From: Panicum virgatum
Lineage: Eukaryota; Streptophyta; Magnoliopsida; Poales; Poaceae
Reading direction: 5' to 3'
DNA length: 64,000 nucleotides
Assembly (NCBI RefSeq): GCF_016808335.1
Contig: NC_053138.1
Coordinates: 58,992,951 to 59,056,950, forward strand
The notes beneath the pieces were generated by a model, which ran no database searches, was not told the origin of the DNA, and saw only the letters and a list, made by a program, of their open reading frames with translations. Made by a program: the position numbers and the translations under genes. The first letter of the stretch is position 1, and every line of letters begins with the position of its first letter. Below are positions 22,489 to 35,131 of this stretch, piece by piece.

Positions 22489-22720
22489 CAAGGCAACCTC
22501 TCTCTCACACACACACACATGTAACATCATTCGTTCCATTTGTTTGTGCTGCTAGCTGCATGGGGGAAGAACTGACATGGATGGGTCCCTTTAGTTTTCT
22601 CCTTTGTCTTCAGTCACCCTGGCCTGGCCTTGGACTGCATGCCCTGTTGCCCTGGTATTGGTTGACCCGGACCCGAAATGCCGCTGTGACGACTACTGTT
22701 TGTAGCAGCGGCGACAGTGT
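22350..22720. repeat. segmental duplication, copy B block 1
   Basis: Counterpart of 16190-16780. It includes the His-rich ORF, an AC microsatellite (22505-22519) absent from copy A, and the CCATTTGTTTGTGCTGCTA and GAAGAACTGACATGG segments. Confidence 0.6.
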
Positions 22721-22864
22721 TATCCGAATGCAAAGACACGATCGAGCAGCACAGATCAGCAGGTGGAGGACTGCTCACGGCTCTTCAGATGAATTCCCCA
22801 TGGAGGCCGGGTCAGGGGATCTTTGCTTGCTTGATTGATTGCTCCCATCCTTCTCTAGCTTTGG

Positions 22865-23215
22865 AAGGTCTGGTTTAGATGCAAAATTTAAAATTTCAAA
22901 ACTATTATATCGAATGTGTGCGACACATATATGGAGTATTAAATCTAGACGAAATAAAAAACGAATTTTATAGTTTGCTTGTAAATTATGAGACGAATCT
23001 AATGAGCCTAATTGAACCATGGTTAGACAACAATTTGCTACAGTAAAGCTACAGTAACATATGCTAATGATGGATTAATTGGTCTTAATAATTTCATCTC
23101 GTAGTTTACAAACAAGTTATGTAATTAGTTTTGTGGTCAGTCTATATTTAATACTTTAAATGGAAAAAATTTCCTTTCAAAAATTTTACACGAAGCAACT
23201 AAACAATGCCTAAAT
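22865..23215. mobile_element. MITE with long imperfect inverted repeat
   Basis: The left end AGGTCTGGTTTAGATGC and the reversed right end AGGCATTGTTTAGTTGC are related. The inside is a foldback: GACGAATCTAATGAGCCTAATT on the left mirrors AATTGGTCTTAATAATTTCATC on the right, with CTACAGTAAAGCTACAGTAA at the apex. This layout is a common grass MITE type. TSD not resolved; it is absent from duplication copy A. Confidence 0.7.
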
Positions 23216-23860
23216 TAAAAACTCTCTGTTAAGCGTTCCCTTGTTTTAATTTCCCTGTATGTTGGCACACTAGAATATTAATATTCTCTGTTAATCTCTT
23301 ACAAATATACGGAGTATATGCATGTGTCATGATATATTCTTCCTTGTATGTGGTCACACTAGCTAGCTAGAGTATGTTGAGAGAGATTATTGAAGAAGTA
23401 CTCCTGAAGGGATCAAAGTGGAGATTTAGTTTTGGCCTGGTCAATGAGTTGTCATCACTTGCTAGTTCTTCCACTCAAGGCATTTTCATAGGGTTGTAAA
23501 TTGGTAACCTTTAGTTGCAACTCCAACTCATTTTAATTCAAATATTTGTATTACTTCTTCAAAATAAATCTTCAACGCTATTTCTCCAACCCTATTTAAA
23601 TTAAAGAGGGTTGGAGGTGCGGTAGGTGTTAGCCAAGCTTTCGCCATGTCCTTTTTTTTTAAGACTCCATGTCCCTGTTATTAAGCAGGTGCTCGAACTG
23701 TTTCCGCCGCACCGGCCTGCTCAGACCTTCATCAGAGCTTTGACTTTTGATCCCAAACCGCGTTACTGTTACAGTAATATATGTGCTACTTCTACGTACA
23801 CTTAGTAGCAGTACTGTATAGTATTCTTTTTTACTGCGAGGGATAATAAATCCACCAACT

Positions 23861-24200
23861 TTATTCCAACAGAGTTGATCGCCTAGCTTCTGGCGTCCGC
23901 AAAGCAAATTAAGCTGCAACAGTTGAAGCTACACTGTGGTGGATGAGATTAATTACGCTTAATTGGCCGGCCGGTCAGCACGGCAGTTGGTCAGGACGAC
24001 TGCTGATCACTGCTGCTAGCTTGTGCACACAGCTAGCCGTGCGTCGGTTGGATCGCACGCTGACCAACCAATCCAATGCAATCAGACCATCACTGGCCAA
24101 GAAGACACATCCGATCTGCATCTGCTGATGGATGCCGTGCGTGTGCATTATACCAGCTGCGCTTTCAGTTTGGGCATTTTCGTCCGGCAACCAACCACAA
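23861..24200. repeat. segmental duplication, copy B blocks 2 and 3
   Basis: Block 2 (23861-23897) and block 3 (23943-24200) correspond to 17440-17500 and 21470-21665, but here they are only about 50 bp apart. That shows the roughly 4 kb between them in copy A was inserted, or the equivalent was lost here. Confidence 0.7.
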
Positions 24201-25065
24201 GCAGCGACTTGTCGTCGAATCCCGGCCGGAACGGATCAAATCAAACAAAGATCAGATCACCATGGGCTACCCTACGTTCTCTTCTTCGCCGTCTTTGGAT
24301 TTCCTTGCAAGTTTACCATCTCGATCTCGATCTGCTGCCATCTGGAACAATATGGTTTGATCCATCTGATCTCTTTGGAACAGTAGTACTCGATCGATCG
24401 TGATCACGGTCAGTGTTGTAGAAATGTACACGCATACCACACGGTAGTCGGTAGCTACACACTCGTGCCTGCTGCTTTGACAAAGCATAATAAGCTTGCA
24501 GTTTACAAGCAACTCGATCGGGTTTGCCCAGGTGTGCACACAAGCTAAGCTAAGCCAAGTGCATTTTACACATCTCGTGATTGGTTGCCAGGCTCACACG
24601 GCAAGCAAACTGCCTTATCACCTCACTGCATGGATCACATGTTGCTTTGCACTACTAGTAGTATACTAATTAGCTTGTGTGTAATCTCTTTGGTGGAGTA
24701 CTGAATTGAATCACAAAAATGAATAGGAGCCATTTTTCTATTTTTCCCCCTTCCATTATGCACCCATACTTGATTTTATTACATTTAAATATATACATAA
24801 ATGCTATGCACTATACAGTATATGCACCAATTATTCAACCAATGAAAGAATTGATCCTTCACAATCTAATCCTAATTCTAAATGGCCTATGTAGACTATG
24901 TGCAATGAACAGTGCCTATGTATTTACAGACAAACCAATTCACCAATCACCACCAGCAACCAAGCTATGTATGCAGAGTTTAACTGAGCTAGCTGACTAA
25001 TCACCAAAAAATAATCGAGCTGATCGATCGACTAATTAATGGGATCGGAGAGCCTGATTGATTAA
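24201..25065. other. intergenic region 3' of the zinc-finger gene
   Basis: No gene recognised. Short ORFs at 24267-24543 and 24719-25000 show no domain. The right end holds the 3' untranslated region of the minus-strand zinc-finger gene; a clear polyadenylation signal was not assigned. Confidence 0.5.
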
Positions 25066-25881
25066 TTAAGCCGGGATCATGAACCGGGGCTTCTTGAAGG
25101 CCAGCGGGCTGAGCACCTCCTCCTCCTCCGGCACCGCCCCGCACCGCTCGGGGATGTCCGGCAGCGCCGGGAGGTTGAGGTCGAAGCCGCCGGCCGCCGG
25201 CGCAGACGTGACGCGGCTGCTGCGCGCGGGCGCTGCGGCGCTGCCGATGGTGCCGTCGTAGTGGCAGCGCTTGTGGCCGCCCAGCGCCTGCCCCGTCGGG
25301 AACGCCTTCCCGCACACGTTGCACTCGTGCGCCGCGGCCTTCCCCTCGCCGGCGCCGGCGGAGCCCGCGGACGACGAAGACGGCGCCGGCGCCGGCGCCG
25401 CGTGCTGCTGCTGCTGATGGTGCTGCTGATCCGCGCTGGCACCCGCCGACGTCGAAGTAGTCACCACCGCCGGAGGCGGCTTGGTGCGGTGGCTGGCCTT
25501 GTGGCCGCCGAGCGCCTGGTAGGACGGGAACGCCTTGCCACAGACGGAGCACGCGTGCGGCGGCGGCGCGGGCTCCACGACGTCGCGGCGGCCGCGCGCC
25601 AGCATGAGGAGGCAGAGCGCCAGGTACTCCTCCTCCGTGGGCTCCCGGGGCAGCAGCTGCTGCTGCTGCTCGCGGCGGCGCCTGGAGCGCTTCCGCTTCG
25701 CCCACCCTTCTTCGGCGCGCTGCCGCCGCCGCCGCTCGTCCGTCGTCACCGCCTTGGCCTCCTGGTCCTCCACCTCCTCCTCCTCGCCGCTGCCGCTCGT
25801 CGTCGTGGCGGCCGCCTCGGCCAACGGCACCACCTCCGGTGACGGCGTGAGCGCCGCGTCAAGAAGCGCCTCCACCGCCAT
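25066..25881 (-). CDS. ZAT-type C2H2 zinc-finger transcription repressor
   Basis: Intronless gene of 271 codons. Start is ATG at 25881 ([11 protein letters not shown]); the 36 in-frame residues upstream are 5' UTR read-through. Domains: acidic stretch (about 33-38), basic NLS-like KRKRSRRRR (62-70), L-box [15 protein letters not shown] (83-97), two plant QALGGH fingers (C111/C114...H127/H131 and C187/C190...H203/H207), Gln/His-rich linker (151-160) and an EAR repression motif FDLNLP (233-238). This is the C1-2i/ZAT6-ZAT10 layout of nuclear stress-response repressors that bind target promoters through both fingers and recruit corepressors by the EAR motif. Length is normal, all zinc ligands are present and GC is high, as in many grass genes. 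Exact orthologue not assigned. Confidence 0.93.
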   Translation of the reverse strand: MAVEALLDAALTPSPEVVPLAEAAATTTSGSGEEEEVEDQEAKAVTTDERRRRQRAEEGWAKRKRSRRRREQQQQLLPREPTEEEYLALCLLMLARGRRDVVEPAPPPHACSVCGKAFPSYQALGGHKASHRTKPPPAVVTTSTSAGASADQQHHQQQQHAAPAPAPSSSSAGSAGAGEGKAAAHECNVCGKAFPTGQALGGHKRCHYDGTIGSAAAPARSSRVTSAPAAGGFDLNLPALPDIPERCGAVPEEEEVLSPLAFKKPRFMIPA

Positions 25882-26091
25882 GGGATGATCGATCGATGTC
25901 TGCCGGTGGGTCCCAATTCCCAAGCTGATGCTGGCACCGGCAACTCTGGTTCCTCCTCGAACACACTTGAGCAAGGCAAGGCAAGTCAAGTTAATTATAG
26001 CTTCGTGGCGAAGGCAAAGAGAGGGGAGGAGGAGGAGAAGGGGGCAGTTGCTTGCGGAAGTGAGTGGAAGAGTAAGGCAAGTGAGTGGCGG

Positions 26092-26098
26092 CTTTATA
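26092..26098 (-). promoter_or_regulatory. TATA box of the zinc-finger gene
   Basis: The minus strand reads TATAAAG about 210 bp upstream of the ATG. This predicts a start near 26060-26070 and a 5' UTR of about 180 nt that contains short GCAAG repeats (25970-25990). Confidence 0.6.
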
Positions 26099-27259
26099 CG
26101 GGCCAGGGGGATGGATGAGGAGGCGGCGTGTCCCTGGCCGGGGTCAAACGCTCTAGCGGGGACGGTGACGCGTCCAACTCGGTTTCCAGGCGTCGGATCA
26201 CGACGCGTAGAGCTGAGGGCGAGAGATGAGAGAGGAGTGATGGGTTGGTTAGCTCTAGCTGGCAGGCGGGCGACGGACTGACCGGCCGGCGGAAACTTGG
26301 CCTCGACGGCTCGCCGCCGGGCGCTTTGAGCGGAGCATCAGGAGGAGGAGACGACGCAGGTAGCGCAGGGCTAGGAAGAAAAGTCGAGGGATCAAGGGAA
26401 GGTTGCTGCTGCCTGGAAGCTACTACTACAGTAGTGGTGGAGAGGAGAGGACGAGGACCGGACCTGGTCTGGAGTCCACGACCACGAGATGGAAGGGAAA
26501 GAGAGAAAAATCGGCGCGGCAACTGCCCAACTGCCTGCCGGCCAGACGATCTGCTATCACTACTACTGTGAGTGCGCGTGGCGTCACGTCAGCGCCCCCG
26601 TGGCGAAGCATGGCACTGCATCGACGAGGCCAGTGGGCAAGCGCAGCCATGGTGACGCAACAGCAAAGCTTTGTGGGGGCTCGCTACGGTGCCGGGACAA
26701 TCCATCCTTGTATGATTTAATACACGATTGATCGCTGGTTAATTTAATTCATTGAAACAAAAAAAATAAAAAAAATGTTTGTTAGAACTTTTAGGGAAAT
26801 AAAAAAGAAAAAATATAATTTGGGCTGGCAAATCACCAATGGGCTGGCCCCATGGGCTGTCAGAGCACTGGGCCGCGCGCGCAGGGCTTAGTATTTGCGC
26901 TACTTTTCTCTGAATTCATTCAGTGCGGATCGATTATTTTAATTAACAAGCTTCGTTAGTGACACCAGAGAGTAGAGTGCTGCTGGGCCCAAACCTACCG
27001 AGCAGGCAGGCCGGCCCAGGTTCAAGGTTGTAGTGGGCCGGCCTGGTTCCCGGGTGGGCCTTCGTCTCTGACTGCGAATGCTCAAATTAATGGGCCGTGA
27101 CGCTTGCGAAATCAATGGAAGGCCCAGATCCGGGTGGTTCCGGCCCAAAAGGGGGAACCGATCAAATTGCTGAGAAACAAACAAATGTGGATGATGGATG
27201 GACGCTTTCCAGTCGGAGAGGTGGAAGCTTTGCTTAGCTGGTGTTATGCTAGCAGGTGA
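26099..27259. other. zinc-finger upstream region and intergenic DNA
   Basis: GC-rich to about 26650, then AT-rich with several GGGCC/GGCCCA boxes (26820-27160). Overlapping ORFs on both strands have no recognisable domain. No other gene seen. Confidence 0.5.
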
Positions 27260-27590
27260 GAGGGGTTTTGGACGGATTGTGGTTGAAACTACAAATGTGG
27301 CTGCTCAAACAGGCTATGAAGATCTCGTCGCATCACCTTGCGACCGCAGGTGGCTTGATATGTGAGATTTAAAGCTTGCTAGCTTCGGAGTTTAGTGATT
27401 TCCATATAGATTATGTCTCTAGATCTTGTAATAAGGTTGCTCATGCCTTAGCGACAATTGATTGTAACTTGTAAGTGTCCTCAAGGTGCTGGGCTCCGTT
27501 GGGAGAGCACCCCAACTCTTGTTGAGGATCTGGTGGCCAGCGAGCGCGCCGCGTCCCAGCTTTTTTCACCAAAAAAAAACATACAACCAA
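27260..27590 (+). pseudogene. 3' end of a LINE: RNase H-like remnant
   Basis: Frame fragments on the plus strand read DFHIDYVSRSCNKVAHALA and then ESTPTLVEDLVASERAASQLFS. This is the C-terminal RNase H tail characteristic of plant LINEs and related domains. It is followed by A-rich sequence (27573-27581). It contains stops and shifts and no upstream RT domain. Confidence 0.65.
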
Positions 27591-29560
27591 AAAAAGGCAA
27601 TCAGCAAAAGTGGCGTGCGTAATCAATCCCATTATTCCCATCGTCACTGCTGCAGTACGCATCAGCATCACTAACAAAGGCGATCAGTAATAACCCTGCT
27701 AGTGCTCCCTACTCTCGTTGTCACCGGCCCCATCGCCGTCTTATCCCGATCGCCCGACTTTTGTTTGCGGCAGATCATCGGAGATAAGAACAACATCATC
27801 CGGGTTTTCATCTCCTTAATTCATATAGGATTGTAAGTTTTATGTAGTTCCAAACTTGGATGGTTCCTATTTCTACGTTTTGAAAATCCTGCAGTTACGC
27901 GTCGCCTGTTTTCTTGTGTCACCGGCAGAGTGTCAATACAGGAACAGCGTGTAAATTGCATCGCAAGGGTCCAATCCTACTTTAGCTCTCGTTGATGTGA
28001 TGCGTGATGTACGACACGTTACTAATTAACTAAACCCAATAAGTCACTTCGACAAAGGCAATTGTTTTACTTCTATCTCAATAAAATAAACCACTCATCA
28101 CCTCAAAAGTTAAAAAAAAACTACTAAATCGCCTGCCCGATACCCAATATGCAGAGTTCACCTCGCCTGACCACCACCTGGTCGGTGCCGACTCTGCTTC
28201 CTCAAAACAAAAAAAAAAAATTCTAGTGCTACTAACTATATTCTATTTGTCTCGTTTACTTTTTTAAATATATAACTAGTAGGGGCTTTGCCCCTCCTGT
28301 CTCCTCAAAAAAAAAAGAAACTATATTGTATTTCCCTTTTTGCAAGGGTAGCAATTTCTTAAGTAACACGAAACTACCATTTCTCAGATAAGAAAAAGGC
28401 ATTAAAAAAAACCAGCACTTGCTACCGAGGAACATGCTCTTGTCTGGTGTGGTAGCAGCTACTTACACCTTTTGGCTGCTCCATTCTTCCTCTTCCTTTC
28501 CATGCCAACTTTAGACCTAGGAAGCAAGGCAAATGGCCCAAATCTCACAGCCCATCTGATCTGGCACAGCACAACTGCACAAAGGGTAGGTTAGGTCCCT
28601 CCCATCGAAAGTGTAACAGATACCGGCACCATTCAGAAAAGGAATTCGTAGTGTGGTGTCGTGCCAGGATCATGGGATCTTCATCATTTGATTAGCGCTA
28701 CTAATTTGGTGCCAAGCGGGGCATCATAACGGTTATAAGTTGCCAGCAAGGCGTCAACCAGTTTTTAGTGTAGGACTGTAGGTCAAACACGCTAAAGAAA
28801 TGGCCAGTGGTTCAGACTACCTGAATGGCTCATGCTTAACCTGTCAGGGAAACAGTAACGGCACCAGCTGCTCCTGATCTTCTGCAACAGTAACCCCTGT
28901 GTCTGAGCTGTGGCGTTCAATTCAAAATGATCTTCTCACTGTCGAAACCCAATAGCATGCAACTGAATACTGGTCACCTCACCTGTTGAGGTAGTATAGC
29001 TAGTACTACAATTATTCTAAATTCAAGTTGCAGTTCCAGACAATTTGTGAGTTCAATGCCAAAAAAACGCTCCTTTTCTTCTAGAAAAACAAAGATTTGC
29101 TGGTCTTTGGTACGTACGGAGTATGTGCTGATCATGTGAAGTTCTTTGTACGACTGCAATTTCCATTCAGTGCCCGTACGTTCTGGCTAGCAGGACTAAT
29201 CAGGAGTGGACGGGATCATCGCCACCGGACCGAGAGGAGTGGTAGCGGAGGGCCTGAACTGAGAAGCCTGAGGAGGGTCGCCCTCACCTCTCTCGCGGCC
29301 AGTCACCGGCAGCCCCCACTGCCCACACGGCGATTAATGCCACAGCCCACAAGACAAATCTCCCCATCCTCGGAATCTGCTGCATTCAATACGTCATCCC
29401 AAAGCCAGTGCAGTCCCCCTCAACACTCCTGCCCAGATCCATCCATCCATCCACCCATCACCGCTGCTTGTGCTTGCCTCCAACGGTGGAACACCTCTTG
29501 CTCTTCACCATCTCGACTAGCAAGCAGCGTCTCACTTCGCTTTGGATGCTTGTGATTAGT
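27591..29560. other. intergenic, upstream of the transporter gene
   Basis: No gene recognised. A Helitron-like 3' end may lie at 28277-28300 on the minus strand: AGGGGC-TTT-GCCCCT hairpin next to CTAG, but the spacing is shorter than usual. Confidence 0.4.
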
Positions 29561-29888
29561 GGAGAGTGATTAGGAAGAAAAACGGCTGGTTTGACGGCGG
29601 CCGTAACCATAAAGGCAGAGGAGGAGGTTTTCGAATTCGCGAATCTTTTCCTGGGCTCACGCAAGGCTACAAATCCCCTGCTTGTCCTGTTGCGCCCGCC
29701 GCCGCTGGATATCGAGAGAGGGGGCCGCCATAGGAAGGAGATAAGAATTGGCAGAAAGGCGGAGAAGGAGCACAAGGGAAGAAAGGGGAATAGAAAGGCG
29801 AGGCCAGCTTTCCCCTCGGCTCAAAATCTCTCTGGATTCTCTGGAAAGTTCTTGCTTTTCGAGACCAGCGGCCTGAGCTTCTGAATTC

Positions 29889-30560
29889 GTGAGTTTTTGA
29901 TTCCCCGGATTTTTGTGTGAGGGTTTGGTTTTGTTTTTTATACTACTTTGCTGTTATTTTAGTTATTGTGTTGATGTGAGGTGTTGGTTTTTGAATCCGT
30001 GCATCCTTTTCACTGCATTTGTTTAGAGGCAACTTCCTTGACGCAAGCTCTCGCGAATCTTTAGAATGAAGCTCCCATCCCATCAGCCGTTGTTCCTCGG
30101 CGTTCCTCTGCTTGTCTCTGTCGTGACAATTGTGGGATAGTAAAAGAGGAATCGGTAAAGGTCTGCTATTTGATTCCTCAAGATTTGCCTCTGAATCTTC
30201 CCAGGGGCCACACAAATCTGAATCTCGCCCATGGAGACCCTTGCTGCATGACACTCCATCCGAGTCTAGCGTGAGACACTAGAAGCAGCAAAGGCGCCCT
30301 CTTTCCTGAGCAGTCCTCAGGAAAAGTTGCCATTTTTTTCCCTTTCTGAAGAAGAAAAGGTTGCGAACTTTGAGTGCTGCTCTGCCCGTTGGTTTTCTTT
30401 GCGGGTTTGTGGTTTCTCTCCGCACCAATCGCTTGAAATTGCAGCTTTTTAATTGCTGTATGTAACTGCGTCACGCAAATCCGGAGTAATTAATAGGAAG
30501 CTTCCAGGAAAGGTGAAAGCTTTTCGGTTTATAATTCGATTCCTCTTTCTTGTGTTGCAG
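29889..30560 (+). other. 5' UTR intron of the transporter gene
   Basis: Donor TTC/GTGAGT at 29889 and acceptor TGTGTTGCAG ending at 30560, followed 43 bases later by the start codon. A 5' UTR intron just upstream of the ATG is common in plant housekeeping transporters. It is inferred from splice signals only; the transcription start lies left of 29888 and was not fixed. Confidence 0.55.
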
Positions 30561-30603
30561 CAGTCTGGTCGGAGTTGGTCGTTCGCGTGACGTTGCTGAT
30601 CCA

Positions 30604-33600
30604 ATGGGGGAGACGAACCAGCCGCCGCCGCCGCCGCCGGTGGCCGCTCCGCCGTCCATGATGCCGATGCCCATGATGGCGCCGGCCGTCGGCGCCGGCG
30701 CCATCCACCCACCTCACGAGCAGTTCCACCATCTCGCCTACTGCGTCCACTCCAATCCGTCTTGGGGTAAGGCGCCCTTACATGCATGTGTTTGGTGTAC
30801 TTGGTTTGGTGTAGGCAGTTCAATGCTTTGGTGTAGGCAGAGTGTGTTCTGTTCTTGTACTTGGTTTCCCACCCTATTCACCTAGCATAACTGGAAAATG
30901 GTTTCGAAGATATATAAGGAGAAAGATTTGATGACTGACTGCTTGGGCTTGAGCTCCAGATGATTCCACCATGTTGAATGGATTGTGTTTTTTTTAGCGA
31001 GTCGGCAGGGAGGGCCCGGCTTAATTTTTGTGTGTGTATATATATATATATAAGAAAGACGGAGTATGTACAAGGGATTTACAAGAGCTTAAAGCTCAAA
31101 AGAAAAGCGGGAGTTTCCGTTGCTTGTGTTGTGCCTGTATTGTAGTTGACACGTTGTTTTCCGACATGCTAAATGTTTTCTTGCCTCACTTTTGCATGCG
31201 ACTTTCTTAATCCAGCCTGTTGGTGTATTATTTATAGGTTTTGAGGATTCCCACGGAATAATTTGATACATTTATGGCAAAAGCCCCTGTTCTTTTTTAA
31301 ACTTTGTCGTTTACCGGTGTATATTTTGCTTAACTGTAAGTAGTTTTCCTTGGAGTAATGTAGCCTTTGATTGGTATAAAATAGCATGTTCAGTTGATTG
31401 GTACATTGATGTTGCAAGCCCCGTTCTTGTTTAAGAGTTTGTCGTTTACTGGTATATATTTTGTTTATCTGTAAGTTGCTATTCTCAGAATAATGCAGCC
31501 TCTGATTGGTATAGAGTAGTGTGTTCAGCTGGATATGAAACGTAACTGACTTGAACCGTTCTATCCATTGCTATTTAAAGAAATGGCTTCTAGTTGATAA
31601 CGTATTTAAAAGGAATCACCGAAGCAGCATAGATAATCAATTCGTAGTTTTTAGAATTTATTGTGAACAAAAGTTTGTACCTAGCCATTTTTGAAGCTGC
31701 AGTCACTGTGTTATTGAATTATTATTTTTTGGATATCTAGATATTTAGGTACATACTGAACTGCTGGAAACTGACTGCTGGTGTGGATCCTAGACATGAT
31801 TAGGATATGGAAAGTTTATGCTTACTAAGTTGCTGTTGTTGCCTTAATCTTCAGTCCAGGTGGCAGCACTGGCATTCCTTCACTATCTTGTGATGTTGGG
31901 CTCTACTGTTATGCTTGCATCAACTATTGTTCCTGCAATGGGCGGTAACGCTGTAAGTAATCATTGCTTTGGATTAGTAGTTGCCTGTTTTCACACATAA
32001 ATAAAATTTCCTTTTGAAGGTTTAGTGTTTTTGCACTACATTGGTGCTTGTTTCTGACAGGGGGATAAGGCTCGAGTTATTCAATCATTCCTATTTATGA
32101 GTGGTATCAATACAATGCTGCAAACACTTATTGGAACGAGACTTCCAACAATTATGAATGCCTCCTTTGCATTTGTTGTCCCCGTGCTGTCAATTGCCAG
32201 AGACATAGATTCAAATGACTTCACAAATAATCACCAGGTAGAGTTGTGCCCTTTTAGTTAAACTTATACTTTTTGGGTTTGAAATGAATGCTTATCAAGG
32301 TTCCTATCGGGGTTTGGGGAATTTTCTAGGAAGCATGATCAATTCTTTAGGATCAATTGATTGGAAATTTTTGACTTCGTAATAAATATTTGTAACCTAT
32401 TAGAGCATTTGCAGAGATTTCTCCACACGATGAGAACTACGCAAGGAGCTCTGATTGTTGCTTCCATCCTCAACATGATTCTTGGGTTCAGCACAATATG
32501 GGGGGCATATGCTAAGTATGCATCTTATAGTACTCGCTCTTAGTGAGGATCTTAGTCCTCTCAATCTATATTTTCCATGTATTAACACTGAAATGATTTC
32601 ATTTGCAGGAAATTCAGTCCTGTAATAATGACCCCTGTTGTTTGTGTTGTTGGTCTTGGACTATTTGAACTTGGTTTTCCCCAGGTACCATTCTTGTACT
32701 TTTACAGCAAAACAATGCAGCTCATCAAACATTAAAGAACAGTACCTTTCTTTAATGTTTGATTGTCATTTTAGGTTGGTAAATGTGTGGAAATTGGGTT
32801 GCCAATGCTAATTCTTGCGGTGATCGTGCAGCAGGTAACGGCTTAATCTCTGTAAAATATGTTTTGAGTGAAACATTTAGTCATATCATAGCCCTATGTA
32901 TCACTGTTATAAAGCTAGCTAGGTGACCAATGATTTGGTGACCAATGATTTGATATGCTGTATGCAGTATGTGCCACGTTACTTCAGTCATATCCATGAG
33001 CGGATCACATACTTGTTTGAGAGGTATTCGTTGCTTCTTTGTATTGGCATTGTGTGGGCCTTTGCAGCTATCCTTACTGCTGCGGGTGCATACAATCATG
33101 TTTCACCTAAGACGCAGCAGCATTGCCGTACTGATAAGTCTTTCCTGATGTCATCGGCACCGTGGTATGGTCTAGAAAAGATTATTCTTTATCAAAATTT
33201 TAAGAGCTGCATTTTTTGAAGAAGAATTTTAATTTACTTCCGGCATGCATATTCTTGTAGGATTAAAATTCCATACCCTTTCCAATGGGGTACACCAATC
33301 TTCACTGCTGGTCATTCATTTGGGATGATGGGTGCTGTACTTGTTGGAGCCTTTGAGGTAAAACTAAAACCTGATGCTTTTCTCATATCTCTGTATTCTT
33401 TTGTCGTATCTTTTTTTTTCAGTATTCTTATTTAAAGATGTCATGTATTTTGTAGTCAACTGGAGCACACTTTGCAACTGCACGTCTAGCGGGTGCTACA
33501 CCACCTCCAGGTCATGTCCTTAGTCGAAGTGTTGGCTTGCAGGTCAGATCTATTCCAGAGCTTCTCTTATAAGGACTATCATTGCTACATTATTGTTACA

Positions 33601-35131
33601 TCGTTTGTCGCTGTCCTAGACAAAAGCTCTGCTTTCAATCCGAATAAGTATTCAGGAAGCTAATTTCTGCTAATTGTCTTTGACAAGTTGTAAATGAGAC
33701 ATTAAATTTGGTTCTCATTAAATACTCTTAATGATTTTCCTTTTTTTACTAACCAAAACTCTTGGATTGGTGGATATGCTGTATAGCTTCTAGCGTAGTT
33801 CCTTACACAAATGTGATATGATCATTTCTTGTGCTTACAAAATTTTTTAGCCTCCTAATAAAATGTTTTCATGCAGGGTATTGGGATGTTCCTGGAGGGG
33901 ATCTTTGGTGCTCCAGCAGGTTCATCTGTATCAGTGTAAATTATATTAGCTTCCCCTTCCTGTGCTTTTTTCTAATTCTATAAATCAGATTCTAGCACAT
34001 GCGATGTCCACCTTGGTTTAGTCCAAAATGCACGTAAAAGACTTGAATAAGATTCAAAGGATTGTTTTCATGTACTTGATGCATTGTTATGAACACTTTG
34101 CTGGTTCCGTTTCTACCGCGTGCAAAGGATTGTTTCTAAAGCACTTCCTTAAACATTACTACTTGTGCTGAAAAAGTTCGTTTTTTTTACAATGCAGTGA
34201 AAACATTGGCCTCCTTGGGCTGACCAAAATCGGAAGTAGGAGAGTGATCCAGATATCAACTGGATTTATGATATTTTTCTCCATATTTGGTAATCCTTTT
34301 GTCCATGCATTTGGTTGCCTAGAATTTTTCTTTTTACTCTTTTGCTAAGATTGTGAACTACTATTCTTGCAGGGAAGTTTGGGGCCTTCTTTGCATCAAT
34401 TCCACTGCCAATCTTCGCAGCAATTTACTGCATCTTGTTTGGCATCGTAGGTGAGTAAAGCTTCTTTTGTACAGATGATGTCTGGAGCTAAAACTTGTTA
34501 CAGATTTGTCACTCATAGACTAATTAGTGAATTTTTGTTGGCATCAGCTGCTGTGGGAGTCTCATTCATGCAGTTTGCCAACAAGAACTCGATGAGGAAC
34601 ATCTACATCATTGGACTCTCGTTGTTCCTTGGTATCTCAGCCCCTCAATACTTCAATGAATATACTTCTTCTGCTGGCCGTGGACCTGCCCGAACAAATG
34701 CTGGATGGGTATTTGAAGCATCTCCTTTGACACCTATTAAATTTACAAATTTTTGTACTTGCATCACCCATCTACCGTCTGCATGTGTTGATGCATTTTC
34801 TGGATGCCACATATTTGTACTGTAACAAGATACTTCATTTATGCCATGTTGCATCTTGAAGTCTCTATTCCTGAACTTTGGCATCTAAAATATCTTTTTG
34901 CAGTTCAATGACATTATAAACACCGTGTTTGCTTCTGGCCCAACGGTGGCGCTGATTGTTGCCTCTGTTCTGGATAACACATTGGAGGCCAGGGGCAACG
35001 ACTCTGACCGAGGGCTCTCATGGTTCACGCCATTCCTGCGCCGTCACAAAGGTTACTCGGACCCAAGAAACGATGAGTTCTACAGTTTCCCAATCAGGGT
35101 TCACGACTTCATCCCGAGTCGGTTCCTCTGA
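30604..35131 (+). CDS. nucleobase-ascorbate transporter (NAT/NCS2 family)
   Basis: Membrane permease of the NAT family, which move uracil, purines or ascorbate. Coding exons by GT-AG sites and frame: 30604-30766, 31855-31952, 32061-32237, 32415-32515, 32609-32684, 32775-32834, 32968-33164, 33261-33357, 33456-33542, 33877-33935, 34198-34289, 34373-34450, 34548-34708, 34904-35131. They total 1674 nt, 557 aa, normal for plant NATs. The N-terminus is Pro/Met-rich and cytosolic (PPPPPP), then AYCVHSNPSW precedes the first membrane segment (FLHYLVMLGSTVML). The NAT signature ENIGLLGLT lies near 373-381, and the C-terminal tail has FYSFPIRVHDFIPSRFL. About 12 hydrophobic segments are visible. The usual QH pair of TM1 reads LH (63-64). 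All phases agree and there are no stops. Start ATG context CCAATGG. Confidence 0.95.

Noticed and set aside
22501..22520. AC run as a regulatory site
   Set aside because: A simple microsatellite in duplication copy B with no supporting context.
25001..25888. Several ORFs of 117-234 codons antisense to or out of frame with the zinc-finger gene
   Set aside because: They are shadows of a very GC-rich coding exon; only the frame with both QALGGH fingers and DLNLP makes sense.
29097..29555. 152-codon plus-strand ORF upstream of the transporter
   Set aside because: Ser/Pro/Arg-rich without domain, lies in the promoter/5' region of the NAT gene and shows no splice or start support.
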